A stretch of DNA of 64,000 nt from Allostella vacuolata (GTDB lineage: Bacteria > Pseudomonadota > Alphaproteobacteria > ATCC43930 > Allostellaceae): the NCBI GenBank assembly GCA_006739055.1, contig AP019702.1, forward strand, positions 2,753,388 through 2,817,387. The letters are read 5' to 3'. A program made the position numbers and the translations under genes. The notes under the pieces are model-generated. The model worked only from the letters and a program-made list of their open reading frames with translations, made no database searches and was not told the origin of the DNA. How positions within the stretch are numbered: position 1 is the stretch's first letter; each line of letters begins with the position of its first letter. Positions 53,386 to 61,865 of this stretch are shown here, piece after piece.

Positions 53386-54349
53386 GCTCGACGATGCGCA
53401 GCGTCTCCAGGTTGTCGGCAGGCGCAGTCTCGAAGGGCGCGCCATCGTCCAGCCGGTCGAGGAAATGGGCGATGGTGTCGCGGTAGGACGCCTTGTAGTT
53501 GGCGTCGAGGTCGAGTGCCGCCGTCTCGGTGCCGTCCGGCCGGACCAGTTCCAGCCGGGCGGCGGCGAGGCGGATCGTGCCGGCCTCGCCATAGATCTCC
53601 AGCCGGTCGAGCTGCTGCGGCGGGTGGCCGTGGGCCATGAAGTCGCCGAACAGGGTGACGGCGGCCCCGTCGGCCGAACGCATGGCGAGGCTGGCCCGGT
53701 CCTCGCCGCGGATGCGCGCGCAGGACTTGCCGAGCGTGGCGCCGAGGAGCGCCAGCGGCCCCAGCAGGAACCGCAGCGCGTCGACATGGTGGATCAGCAC
53801 CTCCATCAGCAGCATCCGCTCCAGGTCGGCCATGAAGGGCTGGCGGACGACCGCCGGCAGACGGCCGTCGGCATCCGGCAGCAGGCCGCTGGTCAGGATC
53901 GCCAGCTGTGCCTGGCGCGGCCGGCCGATACGCCCCTCGTCGAGCCAGCGGCGGATGTGGCGGTAGTGCGGCCGGAAGCGCCAGTTCTCGTGGACCATCA
54001 GACGGACCCGGTCGTCGATGCAGGCGACCAGCGCCTCGGCCTCGGGCAGGGTGGGGGCGAGCGGCTTCTGGCAGAGGATCGGCAGGCCGCGGTCGGCGGC
54101 CAGCAGGCAGACCGCCGCATGGTGCTCGCGCGGCACCGCCACGTCGACGGCGTCGAGTTCCTCGGCCGCGAGCATGGCGGCGGCGTCCGGGTAGGTGCGG
54201 GGGATGCCGTATTCGGCGGCCCGGGCGTCGCGGGCGGCGGGCGAGGGGTCGGCGATCGCCACGACCTGCACCCGGTCCCCAAGGGCCCGATAGCCGTCCA
54301 GATGATGCTGGGTGACCCAGCCGGCGCCGACGAGGCCGATGCGTTTCAT
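53366..54349 (-). CDS. Gfo/Idh/MocA-family oxidoreductase
   Basis: A 327-residue NAD(P)-dependent oxidoreductase. The N-terminal Rossmann fold opens RIGLVGAGWVTQHHLDGYRA. The usual EKP at the nicotinamide site is ILCQKPLAPTLPEAEAL here, with Gln in place of Glu. The candidate catalytic His lies in EVLIHHVDALRFLLG. Such enzymes oxidise or reduce sugars and cyclitols. It is divergent from a sugar-acid dehydratase gene, so a sugar oxidation pathway is plausible. Confidence 0.9.
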   Translation of the reverse strand: MKRIGLVGAGWVTQHHLDGYRALGDRVQVVAIADPSPAARDARAAEYGIPRTYPDAAAMLAAEELDAVDVAVPREHHAAVCLLAADRGLPILCQKPLAPTLPEAEALVACIDDRVRLMVHENWRFRPHYRHIRRWLDEGRIGRPRQAQLAILTSGLLPDADGRLPAVVRQPFMADLERMLLMEVLIHHVDALRFLLGPLALLGATLGKSCARIRGEDRASLAMRSADGAAVTLFGDFMAHGHPPQQLDRLEIYGEAGTIRLAAARLELVRPDGTETAALDLDANYKASYRDTIAHFLDRLDDGAPFETAPADNLETLRIVERAYAIG

Positions 54350-54517
54350 GATGCTGGCGTTCCCCCTGTCCGTTTGCGTCGGACGATCTCGGCGGCGGAA
54401 TGCAATGTCAACAGCCGGGCGCCGGCAGCAGCAAAATGCGGCGTATGGGCGACGGATTGTTGACAGGGCGCGCGCGGATTCGCAGGCTCCTGCGCCCACT
54501 GCCTGGAAAGCCGGAAC

Positions 54518-56221
54518 ATGAAGAAGACGGGTCTGCGGTCGCGCCTGACAAGCTACGGCGACGAGGGGTTCGCGCTCTACCTGCGCGGCGCCTTCCTGAA
54601 GTCGGCCGGCTACGACGATCGCGCGCTCGACCGGCCGATCGTCGGCATCGCCTCCACCGCGTCGGACTTCAACCCCTGCCACGCCACGGTGCCGAAGCTG
54701 ATCGAGGCGGTGTCGCGCGGGATCCGCGACGCCGGCGCCATCCCTTTCGTCTTCCACACCATATCGCTGCACGAATCCTTCATCCACCCCTCGACCATGA
54801 TCCTGCGCAACCTGATGGCGATGGACACCGAGGAGATGCTGGGACGCCAGCCGATCGACGCGGCGGTGCTGATCGGCGGTTGCGACAAGACGGTGCCGGC
54901 GCAGATCATGGGGGCGATCAGCGCCGACATGCCGGCGGTGATGCTGGTGGTGGGGCCGACCGTCACCGGCCGCTTCGAGAAGGAGCGGCTCGGCGCCTGC
55001 TCCGACTGCCGCCGCCTGTGGGCCGCCCACCGCGCCGACGAGATCAGCGACCAGCAGCTGGCCGACGCGCACGGCCGGCTGGTGTCGAGCCACGGCACCT
55101 GCACCATCATGGGCACCGCCAGCACCATGGCCGCGATGGCCGAGACGCTGGGGCTGATGCTGACCGGCGGCACCTCGATCCCGGCGGTCCATTCCGAGCG
55201 CCTGCGCCACGCCGAGGCGGCGGGGCGGCGCGCGGCCGAGATGGCGATCGCCGGCGGCCCGCGCCCGAGCGAGGTGATCACGGCCGCCTCGCTGCGCAAT
55301 GCCGCCACCGTGCTGCAGGCGCTGGGCGGGTCGACCAACTGCATCATCCACCTGTCGGCGATCGCCGGGCGCCTCGGCATCCCGCTCGACCTGGCGGAGG
55401 TCGACCGCATCGGCCGCGAGACGCCGGTGCTGATCGACGTGAAGCCGGTCGGCAAGAACTACATGGAGGACTTCCACGGCGCGGGCGGCCTGCCCGCCCT
55501 GATGAAGCGCCTCGGCGACCGGCTCGACCTCGACGCGCCCACCGTCATGGGCTGCACGCTGGGCGAGGCGCTGGCGCAGACGTCCGACTGGGTCGACGAC
55601 AAAATCATCCGTCCGCTCGCCGACCCGATCGCGCCCGGCGAGGCCCTGTGCATCCTGCGCGGCACGCTGGCACCCGACGGCGCGGTCATCAAGCAGGCGG
55701 CGGCCTCCGACGCGCTGATGCGCCACCGCGGGCCGGCCATGGTCTTCGACAGCATCGACGACCTGATGGCGCGGATCGACGACCCCGACCTGCCCGTGAC
55801 GCGCGACCATGTCCTGGTCCTGCGCAATGCCGGCCCGGTCGGCGCCCCCGGCATGCCGGAGGCGGGCGGCATCCCGATCCCGAAGAAGCTGGCCCGCGCC
55901 GGGGTCAAGGACATGGTGCGCATTTCCGACGCGCGGATGAGCGGCACGGCGTCCGGCTCCATCGTCCTGCACGTCTCGCCCGAGGCCGCCGTCGGCGGAC
56001 CGCTGGCGCTGGTCCGGGACGGCGATATGATCGAGATGGACGTGTCGCAGCGCCGCCTCGACCTGCTGCTCGATCCGGCCGAACTGGAGCGGCGGCGCGC
56101 GGAATGGACACCGCCGCCGCGCGCCCGGCGCGGCTACGAGAAGCTGTTCGTCGACCATGTGCTGCAGGCCGACAAGGGCTGCGACTTCGACTTCCTGCAG
56201 GCCGAGAACCTGCAGCCGTGA
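54518..56221 (+). CDS. IlvD/Edd-family dehydratase, probably for a sugar acid
   Basis: A 567-residue Fe-S dehydratase. Cluster Cys candidates lie in LIGGCDKTVPAQIM, GACSDCRRL and SSHGTCTIMGTASTM, the spacing seen in L-arabinonate/xylonate dehydratases. The C-terminal barrel has ISDARMSGTASGSIVLHVSP, with the catalytic Ser-type region of the family. It removes water from a 2,3-dihydroxy acid to give a 2-keto-3-deoxy acid. Divergence from a sugar oxidoreductase favours a sugar-acid substrate over branched-chain amino-acid synthesis. Confidence 0.92.
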   Translation: MKKTGLRSRLTSYGDEGFALYLRGAFLKSAGYDDRALDRPIVGIASTASDFNPCHATVPKLIEAVSRGIRDAGAIPFVFHTISLHESFIHPSTMILRNLMAMDTEEMLGRQPIDAAVLIGGCDKTVPAQIMGAISADMPAVMLVVGPTVTGRFEKERLGACSDCRRLWAAHRADEISDQQLADAHGRLVSSHGTCTIMGTASTMAAMAETLGLMLTGGTSIPAVHSERLRHAEAAGRRAAEMAIAGGPRPSEVITAASLRNAATVLQALGGSTNCIIHLSAIAGRLGIPLDLAEVDRIGRETPVLIDVKPVGKNYMEDFHGAGGLPALMKRLGDRLDLDAPTVMGCTLGEALAQTSDWVDDKIIRPLADPIAPGEALCILRGTLAPDGAVIKQAAASDALMRHRGPAMVFDSIDDLMARIDDPDLPVTRDHVLVLRNAGPVGAPGMPEAGGIPIPKKLARAGVKDMVRISDARMSGTASGSIVLHVSPEAAVGGPLALVRDGDMIEMDVSQRRLDLLLDPAELERRRAEWTPPPRARRGYEKLFVDHVLQADKGCDFDFLQAENLQP

Positions 56222-56254
56222 TCCTCCGTTCGATCGTTCAGGGAGCGAGACCCC

Positions 56255-56557
56255 ATGATTCACGTACTGGCCGTCATCACCGCCAAGCCCGGCATGCGCG
56301 ACGCGATCCTGGAGCATTTCCGCGCCAACATGCCGGCGGTGCACGCCGAGAAGGGCTGCCTGGAGTATGGGCCGGCGGTCGATGCCGAGGGCTTCCCGGC
56401 GCTGTACGGCCCCGACACCTTCGTCGTCATCGAGAAGTGGGAGACGCCCGAGGACCTCAAGGCCCACGCCGCCTCCGCCCACATGGCGGCCTATGCCGCC
56501 AAGACGCGCGAGATGGTCGCCAACCGCGCCATCCACGTCCTCTCGCCCGCGGCGTAG
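56255..56557 (+). CDS. ABM-domain monooxygenase/isomerase-like protein
   Basis: A 100-residue single-domain protein of the antibiotic-biosynthesis-monooxygenase (YgiN-like) type. It begins MIHVLAVITAKPGMRDAILE and has FVVIEKWETPEDLKAHAAS and HMAAYAAKTREM in the usual order. Such dimers oxidise quinols or act as small isomerases. It lies 33 bases downstream of the dehydratase and is likely co-transcribed, which hints at a role in the same catabolic pathway. The start is the ATG at 56255. Confidence 0.88.
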   Translation: MIHVLAVITAKPGMRDAILEHFRANMPAVHAEKGCLEYGPAVDAEGFPALYGPDTFVVIEKWETPEDLKAHAASAHMAAYAAKTREMVANRAIHVLSPAA

Positions 56558-56573
56558 GCCGTAGCCGCGCCTT

Positions 56574-56612
56574 TCCGCGACCGCGCTTCCTTGAGGAAAT
56601 ACCGGTCGCGGA
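56574..56612 (+). terminator. Nested hairpin downstream of the ABM gene
   Basis: TCCGCGACCG and CGGTCGCGGA form a perfect 10-bp outer stem; inside it TTCC, TTGA loop, GGAA forms a second small stem. It begins 17 bases past the ABM stop. There is no U-tract. A terminator is the simplest reading. Confidence 0.5.
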
Positions 56613-56817
56613 GGGATCGCGCCAAACTGGATCGAATGATCATCAACCCGTTGCGTCCTTCGCCCCCGGATTGGACCAGATAGCGTCTTAGGCGAACCGC
56701 CGCCGCCGCCCATCATGCCCCGCGTGCGTTGCCGGAGTGCGGGAACGCCCCGGGCCACGTCAGAACGGCCGGACCCCCCGCACCCACCGGAACCGCCAAT
56801 GCCGGGAGGGGGAATCG

Positions 56818-58938
56818 GTGGACCATAGTCAGCACAGCGTCGCCATCACGTGGAACTGGGGCGTCCACGAGACGGTAGCCTTCGACCCGAGCCACCAGGT
56901 GCTCGATTTCGGCTGGGTGACGGGGGAATACTTCACCGTGGCCGAGGTGAACGGCTCGGTCGTCATCTCGCTGCCGCTCAACCAGCACAGCTACACCCTG
57001 ACCGGGATCACGCTGGACGAGCTGACCATCGCCAACATCGTGGCCAACGACCCCTCGACCTTCACGGTCTGGGAGGCGGCCCTGGCCGACGGCGGCGAGG
57101 ATCCGGGCGAGGAACCCGGGCACGGCGCCAACCACGTCGTCACGATCGGCTGGGACTACGGCGTCCACGCGGTGGTCGATTTCGACCCGAGCCACCAGGT
57201 GCTCGATTTCGGCTGGGTCACCGGGGAGTATTTCACCGTGACCGAGGTGAACGGCTCGGTCGTCATCTCGCTGCCGCTCAACCAGCACAGCTACACCCTG
57301 ACCGGGGTCACGCTGGACGAGCTGACCATCGCCAACATCATGGCCAACGACCCCTCGACCTTCACGGTCTGGGCGGCGGCCCTGGCCGACGGCGGCGAGG
57401 ATCCGGGCGAAGACCCCGGGGACGGCCCCCACGTCGTCACCATCGGCTGGGACTACGGCGTCCATGAGACGGTGGCCTTCGACCCGAGCCACCAGATGCT
57501 CGATTTCGGCTGGGTGACGGGAGAGTACTTCACCGTGACCGAGGTGAACGGCTCGGTCGTCATCTCGCTGCCGCTCAACCTGCACAGCTACACATTGACC
57601 GGGGTCACGCTGGATGAGCTGACCATCGACCACATCATGGCCAACGACCCCTCGACCTTCGCGGTCTGGGAGGCAGCCCTGGCCGGCGGCGGCGAGGATC
57701 CGGGCGAGGACCCCGGGCACGGCCACGGCGAGGGGCACATCGTCTCCATCATGCTGCATCCCGGCATGCACATGACGGTGGCGTTCGACGTCAGCCACCA
57801 GGTGCTCGACTTCGGCGCGGTCCTCGGCAGCCAGTTCCAGGTCGAGGAGGTCAACGGCTCGGTCGTGATCTCGCTTCCGGGCGGCCAGACCTACACGCTG
57901 ACCGGCGTCACCCTGGACTCGATGTCGATGGCCAACGTCACCGGCGACGACGCCTCGGTGCTGGACGTCTGGACCGTGGCGCTGGGCGAGGACGAGACGC
58001 CGGTCGGCCCGGACCTGCCGCCGGGCGGCACCCTCTACGCGGTCACGACGACCGGGGCGGACATCGTCGGCTTCGACCCGGCGACCGACCGGCTCAACCT
58101 GGGGGAGGTCTCGGTCCACGTCTTCATCCCGGTCGACACCCCGGACGGGCTTGGCTTCATGAACCCCTGGAACGGCAATATCCAGGTCGTCGAGGGCATC
58201 AACCTGGCGGAAATGAACACCGCCAACTTCTCGCCGGTCAGCAACAACCACCTGCGCGAGGACCTGAGCGGCGCGCTCGCCTGGGAGCGCGGCATCGTCG
58301 AGCAGCCGAACACGGTCTATGCCCGCTCGCACGAGCTGAACCGCATCGACCGGGTCGAGTTCGACGCCGCGACCGACACGGTCGACTTCCGCTACTACGG
58401 CACCCGCGAGCTGATCTCCATGCTGCAGACCGACGAAGGCGTGATGATCGCCAACGGCGGCACCGGGCAGCGGCTGGTGCTGCTCCACACCACGCTCGAC
58501 GAGCTTTCGGGCCGCAACTTCATCTTCCACATGGGCCAGGTCTACGAGGACCATCTGGACCAGCAGCTCGGCATCACCTTCGATCCGGCCAACGTCTGGA
58601 GCCGCGTCTCCATCCCCGATGCCGGGACCGGCACGGCCATGGGGGCCAGCGACGGCCAGGACGGCTATGCGGTTTCGGGTGTCACTACGCGCATCGAGTG
58701 GGGCTGGGGCACGCACACCGTGCTCGACTTCGACCCGTCCGGGGACCGGCTCGATTTCGGCTTCATGACCACCGCGCAGTACATGGTGGAGGACAATGCC
58801 GCCGGGATCCTGATCTCGCTCGTCGGCAACAACCGCACCTACCTGCTCGACGACCTGGACCTGGCCGACCTGTCGATCGACAACATCCTGGCCGCGGAAA
58901 CGGCCACGCTCGCCTCCTGGCTCGACCATCTGTCGTAG
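56818..58938 (+). CDS. Large tandem-repeat protein with ~90-100-residue beta-rich repeats
   Basis: About 706 residues from a GTG at 56818 preceded by GGGAGGGGGAA. It has seven copies of a ~85-residue module. Copies 1-3 are nearly identical (FDPSHQVLDFGWVTGEYFTV, EVNGSVVISLPLN, YTLTGVTLDELTI) and are joined by acidic linkers such as GGEDPGEDPG. Copy 4 is more diverged. Copies 5 and 6 are degenerate (FDPATDRLNLG; FDAATDTVDFRYYG). Copy 7 closes the protein (FDPSGDRLDFGFMTT). I recall similar modules attached to glycoside hydrolases in alphaproteobacteria, but no catalytic domain is present here. There is no Sec signal; type I-like export is possible. Function unknown. Confidence 0.85.
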   Translation: MDHSQHSVAITWNWGVHETVAFDPSHQVLDFGWVTGEYFTVAEVNGSVVISLPLNQHSYTLTGITLDELTIANIVANDPSTFTVWEAALADGGEDPGEEPGHGANHVVTIGWDYGVHAVVDFDPSHQVLDFGWVTGEYFTVTEVNGSVVISLPLNQHSYTLTGVTLDELTIANIMANDPSTFTVWAAALADGGEDPGEDPGDGPHVVTIGWDYGVHETVAFDPSHQMLDFGWVTGEYFTVTEVNGSVVISLPLNLHSYTLTGVTLDELTIDHIMANDPSTFAVWEAALAGGGEDPGEDPGHGHGEGHIVSIMLHPGMHMTVAFDVSHQVLDFGAVLGSQFQVEEVNGSVVISLPGGQTYTLTGVTLDSMSMANVTGDDASVLDVWTVALGEDETPVGPDLPPGGTLYAVTTTGADIVGFDPATDRLNLGEVSVHVFIPVDTPDGLGFMNPWNGNIQVVEGINLAEMNTANFSPVSNNHLREDLSGALAWERGIVEQPNTVYARSHELNRIDRVEFDAATDTVDFRYYGTRELISMLQTDEGVMIANGGTGQRLVLLHTTLDELSGRNFIFHMGQVYEDHLDQQLGITFDPANVWSRVSIPDAGTGTAMGASDGQDGYAVSGVTTRIEWGWGTHTVLDFDPSGDRLDFGFMTTAQYMVEDNAAGILISLVGNNRTYLLDDLDLADLSIDNILAAETATLASWLDHLS
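56881..57777 (+). repeat. Three near-identical ~300-bp direct DNA repeats inside the repeat-protein gene
   Basis: The string TTCGACCCGAGCCACCAG begins at 56881, 57181 and 57478, giving periods of 300 and 297 bases. Long stretches between are identical or nearly so, including silent positions, which points to recent duplication or gene conversion. A fourth, diverged unit begins near 57784. Confidence 0.85.
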
Positions 58939-59011
58939 GTCGGGCCCCAGGCCGTTGGCTAGTGCGTGCGGGTAGTAGTGGACAAGACGATCGCACCCGC
59001 CCGACAGTAAT

Positions 59012-59041
59012 CCCGTCCGCCGCCTGCTGCCGGCGGACGGG
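59012..59041 (+). promoter_or_regulatory. Strong hairpin directly before the ribosome site of the hcnA-like gene
   Basis: CCCGTCCGCCG, eight-base loop, CGGCGGACGGG: a perfect 11-bp stem ending at the first base of the GGAGGGG-like ribosome site for the GTG at 59054. It may terminate the repeat-protein transcript or control translation of the following gene. Confidence 0.45.
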
Positions 59042-59053
59042 AGGGGCCCGATC

Positions 59054-59371
59054 GTGAGCGAGCGAGGACAGTTCCGGCGCGTGGCGGAGACCGGCCGGCG
59101 GCCGGTGCGGCTGCGGGTCGACGGCGAGGCGGTCGAGGCGCTGGACGGCGACACCGTGCTGGTGGCGCTGCTGACCGCCGGCCGGCGGCTGCGCGACAAC
59201 GAGTTCGAGCGGCGGCCGCGGGCCGGCTTCTGCCTGATGGGGGCCTGCCAGGACTGCTGGATCTGGCGCCCGGACGGCGGGCGCGTCCGCGCCTGTTCCA
59301 CCCCCGTCGCCGACGGCATGGACCTCCTTACCCGATCCCCGCTGGAACAATGGTCGATCCGCGCATCGTGA
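59054..59371 (+). CDS. HcnA-like [2Fe-2S] small subunit of an FAD-dependent dehydrogenase
   Basis: A 105-residue ferredoxin-fold subunit with cluster Cys in GFCLMGACQDCWIW and RVRACSTPVADG. It matches the small subunit of three-part dehydrogenases such as HcnABC, opine oxidases and D-hydroxyproline dehydrogenase. It overlaps the next gene by 22 bases. A GTG start at 59054 follows a GAGGGG site. It would carry electrons between the two flavin subunits. Confidence 0.88.
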   Translation: MSERGQFRRVAETGRRPVRLRVDGEAVEALDGDTVLVALLTAGRRLRDNEFERRPRAGFCLMGACQDCWIWRPDGGRVRACSTPVADGMDLLTRSPLEQWSIRAS

Positions 59372-60726
59372 TCGTCGGCGCCGGGCCTGCGGGCACGCGC
59401 GCCGCCGAGACCGTCGTCCGCCACGGGCTGCGGCCGGTCGTCCTCGACGAGGCGCCGCAGAGCGGCGGCCAGATCTATCGCCGCCAGCCGCCCGGCTTCA
59501 GCCGCGACGCCAAGGTGCTGTACGGCTTCGAGGCCGGGCGGGCGGGGCGCCTGCACGCCGCCTTCGACGCGCTGGCCGGCAAGGTCGAGCACCACCCCGG
59601 CACGCTGGTCTGGACCGTCCGCGACGGCGCCGTCCACACCGCGCCTGCCGACGGCGGCGCGGTCGGCCGCTTCCCCTACGACGCGCTGGTGCTGGCGACC
59701 GGGGCCTGCGACCGGGTGATTCCCTTTCCGGGCTGGACCACGGCCGGCGTCTACACGCTCGGCGCCGCCCAGGTGGCGCTGAAGTACCAGGCCTGCGCCA
59801 TCGGCGGCCGGGTCGTGTTCCTCGGCACGGGGCCGTTGCTCTATCTCGTCGCCTACCAGTACGCCAAGGCCGGGGCGGAGGTGGCGGCCGTGCTCGACAC
59901 CACCGGCTTCGCGGCCAAGGCGATGGCGCTGCCGAAGCTGCTGGCGGTGCTGCCGGCGCTGGCCAAGGGGCTCTACTATCTGGGCTGGCTGCGCAGCCGG
60001 GGCATCGCCATCCATGAAGGGGTGGTCCCGGTGCGGGTCGACGGCGCGGACGCCGTCGAGGGCGTCGTCTTCCGCAGCGCCAGCGGCGAGGAGCGGCGCA
60101 TCGCCTGCGATGCGGTCGGCTTCGGCTATGGTCTGCAATCGGAAACGCAGCTCGCCGACCTGGCCGGCTGCCGCTTCGCCTACGAGCCGCAGTCGCGGCA
60201 GTGGCTGCCGGAGGCGGATGCCGACGGGCGCTCGGACGTGGCGGGCGTCTACCTGGCCGGCGACGGGCGCCGCGTGCGCGGGGCGGACTTCGCCGAGATG
60301 GCGGGCGAACTGGCGGCGCTGGCTGCCCTCGGCGATCGCGGGATAGCGGTCGACCAGGCCCGCATGGCGGCCTTGCGCCGCGGCTTGGACCGCGGGCTGC
60401 GCTGGGGGCAGGCCCTGCAGGCGGTGTTCCCGGTGCCACACCATTTCCTGGCCGACCTGCCGTCCGAGACGGTGCTCTGCCGCTGCGAGGGGGTGACGGT
60501 CGGCGATGCGCGCCGCGCCGCGGACGACCTCGACGCGCGCGAGATCAACCGGGCCAAGGCCCTGTCGCGGATCGGCATGGGCCGCTGCCAGGGCCGCTAC
60601 TGCGGCCTGTCCGCCGCCACCATCCTGGCCGACACGGCGGGGGAGAAGCCGGAGACGGCGATGCGCATCCGCGGCCAGGCGCCGGTCAAGCCGGTGCCGC
60701 TGCGCACCGAGGAGGCGGCGTCGTGA
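59350..60726 (+). CDS. HcnB/opine-oxidase-like FAD/NAD(P)-binding subunit
   Basis: A 458-residue flavoprotein with FAD fold IVIVGAGPAGTRAAETVVRH, QSGGQIYRRQPPG and a second dinucleotide fold VVFLGTGPLLYLVAYQYAK. Near the C-terminus, LCRCEGVTVGD and GRCQGRYCG form a BFD-like [2Fe-2S] motif. This is the usual alpha subunit of HcnABC-type dehydrogenases. It is coupled to both partner genes by overlaps. Cyanide production is unlikely to be its certain role; amino-acid, opine or hydroxyproline oxidation are equally possible. Confidence 0.9.
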   Translation: MVDPRIVIVGAGPAGTRAAETVVRHGLRPVVLDEAPQSGGQIYRRQPPGFSRDAKVLYGFEAGRAGRLHAAFDALAGKVEHHPGTLVWTVRDGAVHTAPADGGAVGRFPYDALVLATGACDRVIPFPGWTTAGVYTLGAAQVALKYQACAIGGRVVFLGTGPLLYLVAYQYAKAGAEVAAVLDTTGFAAKAMALPKLLAVLPALAKGLYYLGWLRSRGIAIHEGVVPVRVDGADAVEGVVFRSASGEERRIACDAVGFGYGLQSETQLADLAGCRFAYEPQSRQWLPEADADGRSDVAGVYLAGDGRRVRGADFAEMAGELAALAALGDRGIAVDQARMAALRRGLDRGLRWGQALQAVFPVPHHFLADLPSETVLCRCEGVTVGDARRAADDLDAREINRAKALSRIGMGRCQGRYCGLSAATILADTAGEKPETAMRIRGQAPVKPVPLRTEEAAS

Positions 60727-61862
60727 GCGCCCAACGCTATGACGTGGTGATCGTCGGCGGCGGCATCATGGGGGCGTCGACGGCGTTCCACCTGCGCACC
60801 GTGCACGGCAAGTCGGTGGCGCTGCTGGAGCGCGGCTTCGTCGGCGCCGGGGCGAGCGGGGTCAATTTCGGCAATGTCCGCCGCCAGGGCCGCTTCCTGC
60901 CGCAGATCCCCCTGTCGCATCGATCGCGGGAGATCTGGGGCCGGCTGCCCGAACTATTGGGGGAGGATTGCGAGTTCCTGCCGACGGGCGGCCTGCGCGT
61001 CGCCTACTCGGATGCCGACATGGCGGTGCTGGAAAAGCATGTCGGGGAGGCGCGGGACTGGGACCTGCATCTCGACCTGCTCGGCCTGAACGCGATCCGC
61101 AGCCGCTGGCCCTGGCTCGGGCCGGACGTGGTGGGGGCGCTGATGTCGCCGGCCGACGGCCATGCCAACCCGCGCCTGGTGGCGCCCGCCTTCGGCCGGG
61201 CGGCGCGGCGCGCGGGCGCGGTCATCCACGAGCATTGCGAGGTGGCCGATATCGCCCGCGAGCCGACCGGCTTCCGGGTGACGACCCGGACCGGGCTGGA
61301 AGTCCGGGGCGAGGTCCTGCTGAACAGCGCCGGCTTCTGGGGCGGCGCCATTGCCGCGTCCTTCGGCGAGCCGGTGCCGATCGTGGCGCGGGGCCCGCAG
61401 ATGGCGGTGACCGAGCCCTTGCCCTACTTCATGGAGCCGGTGCTGGGCGGCGTCTCGTCCGACATCTACCTGCGCCAGGTGAAGCGCGGCAACGTCGTCT
61501 ATGGCGGCGGCCTGCGCGGGCCGGTAGAGACGGATCCGCCGCGCGGCCGGCCGGTGCCGGACCTGTCGATCGCCCAGTGGGGCCGGGTGCTGCGCTTCGT
61601 CCCGGTGCTGGCCGGCGCCCAGGTGATCCGCACCTGGACCGGGGTCGAGGGCTACATGGACGACGACATCCCGGTCATGGGCGAGAGCGGCACGACGCCC
61701 GGCCTGTTCCATGCCTTCGGCTTCTGCGGCCACGGCTTCCAGCTTGGCCCCGGAGTGGGGGCGGTGATGGCCGAACTGATGGCCACCGGCCGCACCGTCA
61801 CGCCGATCGAACCCTTCCACATCCGCCGCTTCGCGCACCTGAAGCCGGCGCGCCCGGCCTGA
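60723..61862 (+). CDS. HcnC/DadA-like FAD-dependent catalytic subunit
   Basis: A 379-residue DAO-family oxidoreductase starting at a GTG that overlaps the upstream stop. The FAD fold is VVIVGGGIMGASTAFHLRT, with GAGASGVNFGNVRRQGR after it. C-terminal FAD contacts are in FHAFGFCGHGFQLGPGVG. In related complexes this subunit oxidises the amine substrate. The trio is a membrane-linked dehydrogenase in known cases; the substrate here is undetermined. It converges with the phasin gene three bases away. Confidence 0.92.
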   Translation: MSAQRYDVVIVGGGIMGASTAFHLRTVHGKSVALLERGFVGAGASGVNFGNVRRQGRFLPQIPLSHRSREIWGRLPELLGEDCEFLPTGGLRVAYSDADMAVLEKHVGEARDWDLHLDLLGLNAIRSRWPWLGPDVVGALMSPADGHANPRLVAPAFGRAARRAGAVIHEHCEVADIAREPTGFRVTTRTGLEVRGEVLLNSAGFWGGAIAASFGEPVPIVARGPQMAVTEPLPYFMEPVLGGVSSDIYLRQVKRGNVVYGGGLRGPVETDPPRGRPVPDLSIAQWGRVLRFVPVLAGAQVIRTWTGVEGYMDDDIPVMGESGTTPGLFHAFGFCGHGFQLGPGVGAVMAELMATGRTVTPIEPFHIRRFAHLKPARPA

Positions 61863-61865
61863 GCG

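Noticed and set aside
54518-56221. Assignment as IlvD of branched-chain amino-acid synthesis
   Set aside because: The Cys spacing and the neighbours (Gfo/Idh oxidoreductase, ABM protein) fit the sugar-acid dehydratase branch better.
54400-56691. A 763-codon plus-strand open frame overlapping the dehydratase
   Set aside because: It is a frame-shifted shadow of the IlvD/Edd gene, which has clear cluster motifs in its own frame.
57100-57760. CRISPR-like array in the repeat region
   Set aside because: The repeats are about 300 bases long, in frame and protein-coding, with no short repeat-spacer pattern.
56713-60444. A 1243-codon open frame on the minus strand with internal repeats
   Set aside because: It lies antisense to the repeat-protein and hcn-like genes, and its repeats simply mirror theirs. 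It has low-complexity Arg/Asp/His composition and no domain.
59054-61862. Assignment as hydrogen cyanide synthase
   Set aside because: The three-subunit layout is shared by opine, D-amino-acid and hydroxyproline dehydrogenases. Nothing in the sequence singles out glycine oxidation to cyanide.
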